30,215 nt of DNA from W0P28-013 sp963659365 (GTDB lineage Bacteria > Bacteroidota > Bacteroidia > Bacteroidales > Paludibacteraceae). The notes beneath the pieces were generated by a model. That model searched no databases, was not told the DNA's origin, and saw nothing but the letters and a program-made list of their open reading frames with translations. Positions 22,866 to 30,203 of the stretch are shown here, in pieces. The translations under genes and the position numbers were made by a program. Within the stretch, counting starts at the first letter, position 1. Each line of letters begins with the position of its first letter. The stretch lies in assembly GCA_963659365.1 (NCBI GenBank), contig CAVKTI010000026.1:1-30215 (forward strand), written 5' to 3'.

Positions 22866-23181
22866 ATTCAATTTTTGCAAGTGGTTTTTAATTATTTGAA
22901 AATTGATTTTTCAACCCCTCCCCTGCTTACGCAGGTACTCCCCTTGAAAAGGGGAGATGTAAAACCCCAACAACGGCGCGAACCTGTCCTCTTTGTAAGG
23001 GGACGAGCGAAGCGGAGGGGTTTAACCAAATAACCAAATCCACAGATTAACAATTAAACTCATCAACTTTTCAACCAAAAAAGTGCAGCGCGTAGCGCAA
23101 AAAACATAGAAACTAAAAAAACAGCGCGAAGCGCGAGAAACAACGGTTGCTGCGTGCAACATTTTGCGGCTCGATAGCGTC
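22866..23181 (+). repeat. Repeat mosaic between the RhuM-Fic and sigma factor genes
   Basis: It holds a multi-hairpin element (22913-23022), the right copy of the 45-bp direct repeat (23031-23075), gcgcgtagcgc and gcgcgaagcgcg palindromes with agaaac words, and a GTTGC-TGCGT-GCAAC hairpin (23146-23160) 21 nt before the sigma factor ATG. No gene and no clear TAnnTTTG box. Confidence 0.72.
22913..23022. repeat. Multi-hairpin GC-rich element with perfect inverted ends, copy 2
   Basis: 110 bp bounded by AACCCCTCC and its exact complement GGAGGGGTT. Internal stems CCTGC/GCAGG and CTCCCCTT/AAGGGGAG are conserved from copy 1; the third stem, GTCCTCTTTGTAAGGGGAC, is kept with one wobble pair. No transposase is encoded. 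Confidence 0.78.
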
Positions 23182-23739
23182 ATGAATTTAGAGGGGCATA
23201 CATACGATACGCTCGACGAGATTGTCGAGGGCTGCCTGCGCAACGAACGGTTGGCGCAAAAGCGGCTCTACGATTTGTATGCGGGGCGCATGGCGGCGGT
23301 CTGTCTGCGCTATGTGGGCGATAGGGACGACGCGCTCGACCTGATGCACGACGGTTTTGTGAAACTGTTCACCAACCTTGCGCAGTACAACGGCAACGGC
23401 TCGTTCGAAGCGTGGATGCGCAAAATTTTTGTGAATGTGTCGCTCGAGCGGCTGCGCAAAAACGACGCTCTGCGCGGTAGCGAAGATGTGAACGGCGCGA
23501 CTTTTCAGATGGACAACGGCGATGTGTCGGCCATCGAAAAGATGTCGGCCGACGAGATTATGCAGTTGGTGAACGAACTGCCTGTGGGCTTTCGCACCGT
23601 GTTCAATATGTATGCCATCGAAGGTTATAGCCATCAGGAGATTGCGGCACGGCTTGGCATCAACGAGGTTACATCGCGGTCGCAGTTTTTGCGCGCACGA
23701 GCGGCGTTGCAGGCCAAGATAAAACAACTCTATATTTGA
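23182..23739 (+). CDS. ECF-type RNA polymerase sigma factor
   Basis: A 185-residue sigma-70 family factor with region 2 (about 20-92: RLYDLYAGRMAAVCLRYV, DALDLMHDGFVKLF, GSFEAWMRKIFVNV) and region 4 (about 133-182: LPVGFRTVFNMYAIEGYSHQEIAARLGI, then SRSQFLRARAAL), and no region 1.1 or 3. The ATG at 23182 is preferred to an in-frame TTG six codons earlier. The second gene downstream of this gap encodes a membrane protein with anti-sigma-like features, its likely partner. A small inverted repeat just upstream may be an operator. Confidence 0.94.
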   Translation: MNLEGHTYDTLDEIVEGCLRNERLAQKRLYDLYAGRMAAVCLRYVGDRDDALDLMHDGFVKLFTNLAQYNGNGSFEAWMRKIFVNVSLERLRKNDALRGSEDVNGATFQMDNGDVSAIEKMSADEIMQLVNELPVGFRTVFNMYAIEGYSHQEIAARLGINEVTSRSQFLRARAALQAKIKQLYI

Positions 23740-24005
23740 TGGGAGGGCTGTAAGTTTCCTATTTTGTAGAAAAATAAAAAACTCGAGTTTCGCAAGTAAA
23801 AATTTCTAATTTCTGGTTTCTCAAAATTGCTGGCGCAATTTTTGTTTCTATGTTTCTATGTCTTTCGCGCTGCGCGCTGTTTCAGAATTTCAAATCTTCA
23901 AATTTTCAAATTTTCAAATAATAAAATAATTGGAAATTAGATAATTGGGCAATTAAAATCACTTGCGAAAGTTCATCAAAGAATTGTTCTCGAAATACTA
24001 ACATT
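23740..24005 (-). repeat. Inverted repeat mosaic between the sigma factor and its partner
   Basis: From 23801 to 23883 the minus strand reads the same series of words (aaacagcgcg..gcgcg, agaaacatagaaac, the AAAATTGC/GCAATTTT hairpin, agaaat) as the plus strand at 19726-19814. Then follow ttcaaattttcaaat and taattgggcaatt words. No terminator or clear promoter is seen. Confidence 0.7.
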
Positions 24006-25394
24006 TTGGAAGACAAAGAGTTACAACGGATTTTGCAGGAAAAATTTGCCGATTTTTCGGTCGATGTTCCGCGCGACAGTTGGGAGGCGTTGGCCAACCA
24101 ACTGCCAGCCGTTGCGCCCGACGATGGTTGGTGCGGTGCTTTGTCGGACAAGATGGCGGCGGCCGAAATGCCCGTGCCACACGGCGATTGGAAGCAGATA
24201 GAAAAGCGTCTGCCAGCGCAACGCAAAAAGCGGCGCATTGTGCCGTTGTGGGTGTGGAACACCGCCGAAGCCGCTGCTGTGGCGGCCGTGGCGAGTCTGC
24301 TGTTGGCACTGCCTGTAGTCAAATATGTGAGTGCGCCCACAGAAACTCCAGCACCGCAATATAGCGCAACGCACACGCTCCCGACGGCAACCGATAGTTT
24401 GCCGACATCGGCAAAAACAATCAGCAAAACCGATAAAATTTTTGCAGCAACACACCTGCAAAAGCGTGCGAATGCGCCTGTGGAAGCGGCAGAAACGCAA
24501 TCCGAGCCAACAGCAACAGAAAACGAAAATGTGCCGACATCGGCAAACAAAATAGAGTCTGAACCGACTGTTTTCGACGAAAAATCGGCAGAAACGGCGC
24601 ATTATCAGCAAATCGACATTGCCGAAGCCGAACGCCTGATGGCTGAGCAGCAGCAACACTTTTCGGAGTCGCTGGCGGCCGACACACTGACCGAACATCG
24701 GCAGAAAAAGGCGAAACGCCGCTCCGACGCGCCCAACGAGGCGGCTACATCGGCGGTAAATGTGGGTCTGCTGGCATCGCTGTCGCCAAACATCAGCCAA
24801 ATTGTTCACCAGTCGTCCACTTCGATAGGCGGCGCGCACATCGGCACACGCAGCACGACGCGCACCACTTCGCGCCACGATTTGCCTTTCACAGTGGGCA
24901 TTTCGGTGGGCATTCCGCTCTACGAACGCCTCGATTTGCAGACAGGTTTGAACTACTCGTATGCGCACTCCACATTTAACAAGGCCGACAAACTGCGCGG
25001 CATCAATAGCGAGCGTGAGCAGCAGTTGCACTATTTGGGCGTGCCGCTGATGTTGTCGTATCGCATTGTCGATAAGCAAGTTGTGAAATTTTATGTGTCG
25101 CTGGGCGGTGCGTGCGAAAAGGGGCTTGTGGCCGACCAGCAGGTGAAGCGTTTCAATGCCGATGGCGTGCTGCTCGTCAACGAAATAGACCACCATTACA
25201 TCGAAGGTGTGCAGGGGTCGCTCACGGCCAATGTCGGTTTGGGGCTCTGTTTCTACAAAGGAATGTCCATCTATTTCGAGCCAGGTTTCACTTGGTATAT
25301 TCCCAGCACGCGCTATCCGCAGCCGCCCAATTTGCGCACCGAACACCCCTATAATTTGAGCCTGACCGCTGGTTTGCGTTTCAATGTGAAATAG
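24006..25394 (+). CDS. Anti-sigma-like inner-membrane protein with C-terminal outer-membrane barrel
   Basis: A 462-residue protein with no signal peptide. The N-terminus carries two copies of a short motif, FSVDVPRDSWEALANQLP and MPVPHGDWKQIEKRLP (about 17-34 and 55-70), of the kind I associate with cytoplasmic anti-sigma-like tails of Bacteroidota proteins next to ECF factors. A hydrophobic segment (about 86-108) follows, then a low-complexity Thr/Ala/Glu-rich linker (about 110-270), then a beta-rich region (about 285-462) ending in LSLTAGLRFNVK that looks like an outer-membrane barrel. Such a layout would bridge both membranes. The start is TTG (ATT just before is an alternative); the next in-frame ATG would delete the first motif. 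It probably controls the sigma factor upstream. Confidence 0.82.
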   Translation: MEDKELQRILQEKFADFSVDVPRDSWEALANQLPAVAPDDGWCGALSDKMAAAEMPVPHGDWKQIEKRLPAQRKKRRIVPLWVWNTAEAAAVAAVASLLLALPVVKYVSAPTETPAPQYSATHTLPTATDSLPTSAKTISKTDKIFAATHLQKRANAPVEAAETQSEPTATENENVPTSANKIESEPTVFDEKSAETAHYQQIDIAEAERLMAEQQQHFSESLAADTLTEHRQKKAKRRSDAPNEAATSAVNVGLLASLSPNISQIVHQSSTSIGGAHIGTRSTTRTTSRHDLPFTVGISVGIPLYERLDLQTGLNYSYAHSTFNKADKLRGINSEREQQLHYLGVPLMLSYRIVDKQVVKFYVSLGGACEKGLVADQQVKRFNADGVLLVNEIDHHYIEGVQGSLTANVGLGLCFYKGMSIYFEPGFTWYIPSTRYPQPPNLRTEHPYNLSLTAGLRFNVK

Positions 25395-25419
25395 TCGGCC
25401 AAAATTCCGCATTTTTTTG

Positions 25420-25427
25420 TATTTTTG
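25420..25427 (+). promoter_or_regulatory. -7 box of the amidase-like gene
   Basis: TATTTTTG, 34 nt before the ATG at 25462. No clear -33. Confidence 0.55.
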
Positions 25428-25461
25428 CACTTTGTTGTCGCTGCGTAGCGACCTGCGTGTG

Positions 25462-28407
25462 ATGAAGCGAAAAATTGTGATATGTGCGCTGTTGCTTTAT
25501 GCTGTTGTGCCGCTTTTGGCGCAGCCCACCGATTGGCGCGCCGTTTTGACCGATTGGCTCAAAGCGTTTCGCAACGAATATGTCGAGTTGTCGAGTGCGC
25601 GCGTCAAACGCCTGAATATCAACGCAAAGACACGCACGATAACGATTTACACCAATTTTGCGGTGAGTGCCGTGCCGTTTCGTCCCGCCACGGTGGAGCA
25701 GATGAAACGCGAGGTCGCTGCGCTGTTGGCTGCCGATTATCCGAATTACAAAATAGAAATTTACGCCAACGGCAAAAACATCGAATCGTTGGTGCCGAAC
25801 GCCTACCGCACCACGCCCGACAGAAGTCGTTTGGCGCAGACCAATCACCAACCGAAGGCGTTTCTCTCTTATCCGTCGCGTCCATACGCCATTACCAACG
25901 GTTTGCAGCAGCGCAATATCGCCTTGTGGCACAGTCACGGCTGGTTTTTCGACCAAGAAGATGGGCGTTGGCGGTGGCAGCGTGCGCGCTATTTCGAAAC
26001 TGTCGAGGACAAATTGACGGCTTCGTATGTGTTGCCGTTCTTGCTGCCGATGCTCGAAAATGCTGGTGCCAATGTGCTTTTGCCGCGCGAACGCGATACG
26101 CAGACGCACGAAATCATCGTCGATAACGACAACGACAATGTCAATTTTGGCTCGCTCTACTGCGAAACGGGCGGCGACAACTATTTCGAAAACGGCAACA
26201 TAGGTTTTTGGCAACAAAAAAGTGCGTATATGCGTGGCGAAAGTCCGTTTGATGGCGGCTCGTGCCGATTGATGCGGACGAGTGCCAACAGCGAAGAGGC
26301 TTTTGTGGAGTGGATTCCCGACATTCCCGAAACGGGCGACTATTGGGTTTCGGTGGCATATCCCTACACCGCCAACAACACGGCGGCGGCGCATTATACG
26401 GTTTATCACGCAGGCGGACAGACCGAAGTTGTTGTGAACCAAACGATGGGCTTTGGCACTTGGGTCTATTTGGGAAAATTCCGTTTCAATAAAGGTTTGA
26501 ACGCCGACGACGGCAAAGTGGTGCTTTCGAACCGCAGCAAATCGGGCGGTGTGGCGGTGGCCGATGCGGTGCGTTTTGGTGGCGGCATGGGCAGCATAAC
26601 GCGTGGCACTGGCCTTGTAGCAGAGGCTGTGAGCGGTCGTCCGCGCCATTTGGAGGCGGCCACTTATTGGCTGCAATGGGCTGGTGCGCCGCAGGAGGTT
26701 TATCTCTTTTCGGAAGGCGAAAGCGACTATTCGGACGACATTGCTGCGCGCGGTTTGTGGGTGAATTGGCTCAATGGCGGCAGCGAAAATGCGCCTGCCG
26801 CTGTGGGGTTGAAAATTCCTGTGGATTTGGCACTTGGCATACACACCGACGCTGGCTGCCGCACCGACACCGTGGTTGGCACGCTTGGCATCTACACTTC
26901 GGCCGATGGCAAAACCACCAAATATCCCACTGGGCAGTCGCGGAGCGTGTCGCGCGATTTGGCCGACTATGTTGCCACTTCGTTTGTGGACGATATGCGC
27001 CGCACCTGCGCTCCAGCGTGGACTTATCGCGGCTTGTGGGACAAATCGTATAGCGAATCGCGCCGCCCCGAAGTGCCAGCGATGCTGCTCGAAATGTTTT
27101 CGCACCAAAACTACGACGATATGCGTTTGGGGCTCGATCCGCGCTTCAAATTCATCGCTTGCCGCGCCATCTACAAAGGTATTTTGAAATTTTTGGCCGA
27201 ACAGCACGGTTTTGATTATGTGGTGCAGCCGCTGCCTGTGTCCGATTTTGCGGCGCAACTGTTTGGCGACACGGTGCAACTCTCGTGGCGTGCGGTGCGC
27301 GATTCGCTCGAACCAACGGCCACGCCGACGGCTTATGTGGTCTATACACGCACCGACGATGGCGGTTTCGACAACGGTTTTCTGGTGCGCGATAGCGTTT
27401 GTCGCTTGGCGGTAGAACCCGATAAAATCTACAGTTACAAAATTGTGGCAGTGAACGCTGGTGGCGCAAGTTTTCCATCGGAAATTCTGTCGGTGTGCCG
27501 CAACTCATCGGCCAAGCACACGGTTCTAGTGGTCAATGGCTTTGAGCGTGTGTCGGGTCCCGAAGGCTTTGCCACAGGCGATTTTGCAGGCTTTCCCGAT
27601 TGGCTCGACGATGCCGTGCCTTATATCGACGATTTGTCGTATGTGGGAGCGCAGCACGAGTTTCGGCGTTCCGAGGCGTGGCGCGACGACGATGCGCCGG
27701 GCTGGGGCGCAAGCAACAGCGATTTCGACACACGGATTGTGGCGGGCAACAAGTTCGATTATCCCATTGTGCATGGGCGCGCCCTGCGCAACGCTGGCTA
27801 CTCGTTTGTGTCGTGCAGCGCAAAAGCCGTCGAACATGGCAGCGTGGCGCTGTCCGACTATCGCGCCGTCGATTGGATTCTCGGCGAGCAGAAGCAGTGC
27901 CGTTTTGGGAGCGATACCACGCAGTGGCAGTTCAAGACTTTTTCGGCTGAAAATCAGAAAAAAATCACCGATTTTTGTCTGCAAGGCGGCGCATTTTTCG
28001 CCAGTGGCGCACACATTGGCACCGATTTGTGGACGGCAGGCAACTCCACCGAAGCCGACCGCTATTTTGCTCGCGCTGTGCTGAAATTTGTTTGGCGCAC
28101 CGACCGCGCCACGCAAGACGGTCGTGTGAGCGGTGTGCCATCGCGCCTCTGCCGTATGAGCGGCGATTTCGACTTCAATCAGCGGCTCGGCGAGCAGCAC
28201 TACTGCGTCGAATCGCCCGACGGCATCGAACCCGCCGAAACGAAAGCCGCCACCGCAATGCGTTACACACAAAACGGCGTTTCCGCCGCCGTCGCCTACC
28301 AAGGCATTTACCGCACCTTCGTCTGCGGTTTCCCCTTCGAATCCATCGCCAGCGCCGCCCAGCGCAACGCCCTCATGCAGCAAATAATGCGCTTTTTGGT
28401 GGAGTAG
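25462..28407 (+). CDS. Secreted amidase-like protein of the 'xanthan lyase' family
   Basis: A 981-residue exported protein (signal peptide about 1-20, VVPLLAQ). It matches the Bacteroidales family usually labelled xanthan lyase or N-acetylmuramoyl-L-alanine amidase. An amidase_3-like core is split by inserts: WHSHGW (H157/H159), RWRWQRARYFETVED with a candidate Glu, then HTDAG (H461) and PAMLLEMFSHQN (E544), giving plausible zinc ligands and catalytic Glu. Inserted at about 292-375 is a golvesin/Xly-type beta domain (YWVSVAYPY...GGVAVADAVRFGGG). A fibronectin-III-like domain (about 594-681: LSWRAV, YVVYTRTDDGG, YSYKIVAVN) and a C-terminal domain of unknown fold (about 690-981) follow. There is no T9SS sorting domain. 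It probably cleaves peptidoglycan or a related polymer in the periplasm; the lyase label is likely wrong. Confidence 0.87.
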   Translation: MKRKIVICALLLYAVVPLLAQPTDWRAVLTDWLKAFRNEYVELSSARVKRLNINAKTRTITIYTNFAVSAVPFRPATVEQMKREVAALLAADYPNYKIEIYANGKNIESLVPNAYRTTPDRSRLAQTNHQPKAFLSYPSRPYAITNGLQQRNIALWHSHGWFFDQEDGRWRWQRARYFETVEDKLTASYVLPFLLPMLENAGANVLLPRERDTQTHEIIVDNDNDNVNFGSLYCETGGDNYFENGNIGFWQQKSAYMRGESPFDGGSCRLMRTSANSEEAFVEWIPDIPETGDYWVSVAYPYTANNTAAAHYTVYHAGGQTEVVVNQTMGFGTWVYLGKFRFNKGLNADDGKVVLSNRSKSGGVAVADAVRFGGGMGSITRGTGLVAEAVSGRPRHLEAATYWLQWAGAPQEVYLFSEGESDYSDDIAARGLWVNWLNGGSENAPAAVGLKIPVDLALGIHTDAGCRTDTVVGTLGIYTSADGKTTKYPTGQSRSVSRDLADYVATSFVDDMRRTCAPAWTYRGLWDKSYSESRRPEVPAMLLEMFSHQNYDDMRLGLDPRFKFIACRAIYKGILKFLAEQHGFDYVVQPLPVSDFAAQLFGDTVQLSWRAVRDSLEPTATPTAYVVYTRTDDGGFDNGFLVRDSVCRLAVEPDKIYSYKIVAVNAGGASFPSEILSVCRNSSAKHTVLVVNGFERVSGPEGFATGDFAGFPDWLDDAVPYIDDLSYVGAQHEFRRSEAWRDDDAPGWGASNSDFDTRIVAGNKFDYPIVHGRALRNAGYSFVSCSAKAVEHGSVALSDYRAVDWILGEQKQCRFGSDTTQWQFKTFSAENQKKITDFCLQGGAFFASGAHIGTDLWTAGNSTEADRYFARAVLKFVWRTDRATQDGRVSGVPSRLCRMSGDFDFNQRLGEQHYCVESPDGIEPAETKAATAMRYTQNGVSAAVAYQGIYRTFVCGFPFESIASAAQRNALMQQIMRFLVE

Positions 28408-28514
28408 GGGAGTCCCCTTATCTATTTCGATTGGTTGGACGCACGCGGTGCGCCCCTACTTCACAAACTTTCAAACTTTTAACTTTCAACTTTCTCACTT
28501 TCAACTATTTTTCG
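28408..28514 (-). repeat. Short repeat mosaic after the amidase-like gene
   Basis: On the minus strand it reads gtgagaaagttgaaagtt words followed by gtaggggcgcaccgcgtgcg (28455-28433), the same two-part series that occurs on the plus strand at 15591-15661. Confidence 0.65.
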
Positions 28515-28522
28515 TATCTTTG
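28515..28522 (+). promoter_or_regulatory. -7 box of the cobalamin-riboswitch transcript
   Basis: TATCTTTG, just upstream of the riboswitch core; -33 weak. Confidence 0.6.
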
Positions 28523-28528
28523 CAGCGT

Positions 28529-28755
28529 CATTTGGTTTTGGCATGTTGTTGTGCCAAATGAAAAGGGAATCGGGCGAAAATCCCGAACAGACCCGCTGCT
28601 GTAAGTTACACAAAACGATTTTTTCGATACAGAGCCACTGCAACGCCACCCAAAAGCGTGTGGGAAGGCATCGAAACGAAGGTAACAAAGTCAGAAGACC
28701 TGCCAAGCGACAGCCGACAAAACAGGCTTTCGAGGAGTGAAGCAAGTTGGCAAAA
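28529..28755 (+). promoter_or_regulatory. Cobalamin (B12) riboswitch
   Basis: The conserved blocks are present in order: AAAAGGGAATCGGGCGAAAAT then CCCG and ACAGACCCGCTGCTGTAA (28560-28606), GCCACTG and GTGTGGGAAGGC (about 28634-28671), and the B12 box AAAGTCAGAAGACCTGCC (28687-28704). TGCCAA at the end of the box can pair with TTGGCA at about 28747-28752, a possible switching helix. A GCCC/GGGGC stem and eight T (28756-28786) follow and may act as a terminator. It should reduce expression of the downstream genes when adenosylcobalamin or another cobalamin is abundant. Confidence 0.93.
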
Positions 28756-28786
28756 GCCCTCCGTGGGGCATTGCGCAATTTTTTTT
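28756..28786 (+). terminator. Possible riboswitch-controlled terminator
   Basis: A GCCC/GGGC hairpin, an ATTGCGCAAT palindrome and eight T come directly after the aptamer. The T run does not abut the larger stem, so control could instead act on translation. Confidence 0.4.
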
Positions 28787-28834
28787 CGGAGAAAGAGAAC
28801 TGTTTTTCGGACAAAAACGATGTAAAATGGTTTT

Positions 28835-28981
28835 ATGTCGAGAAAAAGCGCACATATCGCCCTACTTTTTGCCGTTGCAGGCTGGGAACAAACAGCCCTC
28901 GAACCAAACGGCACAGCCATTTCAGCCGACCTTTTGCCGACAGACTTACGACAAGCCTGTCTGTGCTGCATTTGTCCGTAG
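28835..28981 (+). CDS. Possible 48-residue leader ORF
   Basis: An ATG-initiated frame between riboswitch and secreted protein: it begins MSRKSAHIALLFAVAG, resembling a signal-peptide start, and ends in a cysteine cluster QACLCCICP. It could be a leader peptide, the decayed start of a lost exported protein, or chance. No family recognised. Confidence 0.25.
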   Translation: MSRKSAHIALLFAVAGWEQTALEPNGTAISADLLPTDLRQACLCCICP

Positions 28982-29055
28982 CGCCACGATGAACAAAATC
29001 AAAAAAAACGGAATAACTAACTAACTAATTATCAACTAATTAAATTTTCAAAACA

Positions 29056-30042
29056 ATGAAAAAAATTACTTTTTTTGTGGCGGCAATGTTTGCTCTTGCT
29101 GCCAACGCCGAGGTCATCACACTCGACCTCTCCACGGCCACCAATGCGGCAGGAGTGCCTATCGCTTACGAGGACAAAGACATTCCCTGCTATATGGGTA
29201 ATTTGCGCGCCGTGATGGACAGCACCTTCTCGGAAGACGGACAGTTCTCGCAGATTGAGTTCAACCAAAAAACATTCTTTTTCCAACATTTGCCAAGCGG
29301 TAATTCTTGGGGTGGTACTTCGTGGGAAGGTTTCACACTTTCGCGGGTGGCTTCCGACACACTGAACCAATTCGCCTGCATGGCCAAAGGCGGTCTTGTT
29401 GGTCAGGGAAATCCGTTCGTAGTTGGCTATTATTCAGCGTATTACGACAATCCATCGGAAAATAAGTATTCAAATCTGATCTCTTTCTTTGGTGAGTACG
29501 AACCCATCGAGGTCTATATTTGCCAAAGCGCATACACCTATAAGGCACTGACCGAAGAAGGTTTTTCTCCTGCGCGCAAATTCACCAACAAAGACACGCT
29601 GACGCTGGTTATTTCGGCATACGATAGCGACAAAGGGCTGACCAATAGCGTGGAGTACTACCTCGCTGTCGATGGCAAGTTCAACAAGGGTTGGGAGAAA
29701 GTCGATCTGTCGTCGCTCGGCGCATGCGATGGGCTTGTGTTCTCGTTCAAATCGACCGATACGGGCAAATATGGCATCAACACTCCGACCTATTTTGCGC
29801 TCGAAGGACTGAAAGTGAACAACACCGAAACAGCACTGCACCGCGTAAGCGACAGCAAATTGGCGGTTTACACCAACAACGGCAGCATCGAGGTCGAAAA
29901 CGCCACCGCGCCTATCGAAATCTACACGCTGCAAGGCTTCCGCCTGCTCACCACCACCGCATCGCACATCGACATCAGCACATGGCCCGCTGGCATCTAC
30001 CTGCTCAAGTGCGGCAACGAGGCTGTGAAAGTGGTTCGCTAA
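29056..30042 (+). CDS. DUF4465-like secreted protein, probable cobalamin-binding, with T9SS sorting domain
   Basis: A 328-residue exported protein: signal peptide (about 1-18, FALAANA), a beta-sandwich body (about 19-250) with features of DUF4465 (SWGGTSWEGFTLSRVASDT, a YYSAYYDNP segment, a YVCQ-like EVYICQSAYTY strand, LVISAYDSDK, YYLAVDG, WEKVDLSSLG, and FALEGLKV near the end), and a T9SS type A sorting domain (about 265-328) ending WPAGIYLLKCGNEAVKVVR. As I recall, the B12-binding surface protein BtuH of Bacteroides belongs to DUF4465. A cobalamin riboswitch lies directly upstream, so a role in cobalamin capture at the cell surface is likely. It ends in a strong terminator. Confidence 0.85.
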   Translation: MKKITFFVAAMFALAANAEVITLDLSTATNAAGVPIAYEDKDIPCYMGNLRAVMDSTFSEDGQFSQIEFNQKTFFFQHLPSGNSWGGTSWEGFTLSRVASDTLNQFACMAKGGLVGQGNPFVVGYYSAYYDNPSENKYSNLISFFGEYEPIEVYICQSAYTYKALTEEGFSPARKFTNKDTLTLVISAYDSDKGLTNSVEYYLAVDGKFNKGWEKVDLSSLGACDGLVFSFKSTDTGKYGINTPTYFALEGLKVNNTETALHRVSDSKLAVYTNNGSIEVENATAPIEIYTLQGFRLLTTTASHIDISTWPAGIYLLKCGNEAVKVVR

Positions 30043-30069
30043 CGACCAGTTAGCAGTTATCCCAAATAA

Positions 30070-30113
30070 AAAAGTAGAGTCGTTACACTGTGGCGGCTCT
30101 GCTTTTTTTTTTT
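30070..30113 (+). terminator. Terminator of the DUF4465 gene
   Basis: A 13-bp stem (30070-30082 with 30094-30106, two G:U pairs) is followed by a run of T to 30113. Confidence 0.88.
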
Positions 30114-30121
30114 GAATTTTC

Positions 30122-30187
30122 AACCCTACCCCTGCCATTCGGCAGGTACTCCCCTTAAAAAGGGCTCACCCGATAAATCTAGGGGAT
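30122..30187. repeat. Multi-hairpin element, partial copy 3
   Basis: It begins AACCCTACCCCTGCC like copy 1 and keeps the TGCC-ATTC-GGCA and CCCCTT..AAGGG stems, then diverges; the third hairpin is missing. Confidence 0.6.
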
Positions 30188-30195
30188 TAGGCGTA

Positions 30196-30203
30196 TAACT
30201 TTG
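30196..30203 (+). promoter_or_regulatory. -7 box of a gene beyond the right edge
   Basis: TAACTTTG, identical to the -7 of the lipoprotein operon; the -33 is not clear and the gene lies outside the window. Confidence 0.45.

Noticed and set aside
24021..25430. 469-residue minus-strand open frame
   Set aside because: Antisense to the sigma-partner gene; Cys/Arg-rich and without motifs.
25381..27279. 632-residue minus-strand open frame
   Set aside because: Antisense to the amidase-like gene; Arg/His-rich shadow without a recognisable domain.
25462..28407. True xanthan lyase
   Set aside because: The label in databases comes from the golvesin/Xly-like domain; the rest has amidase-type His/Glu residues and no polysaccharide lyase motif seen.
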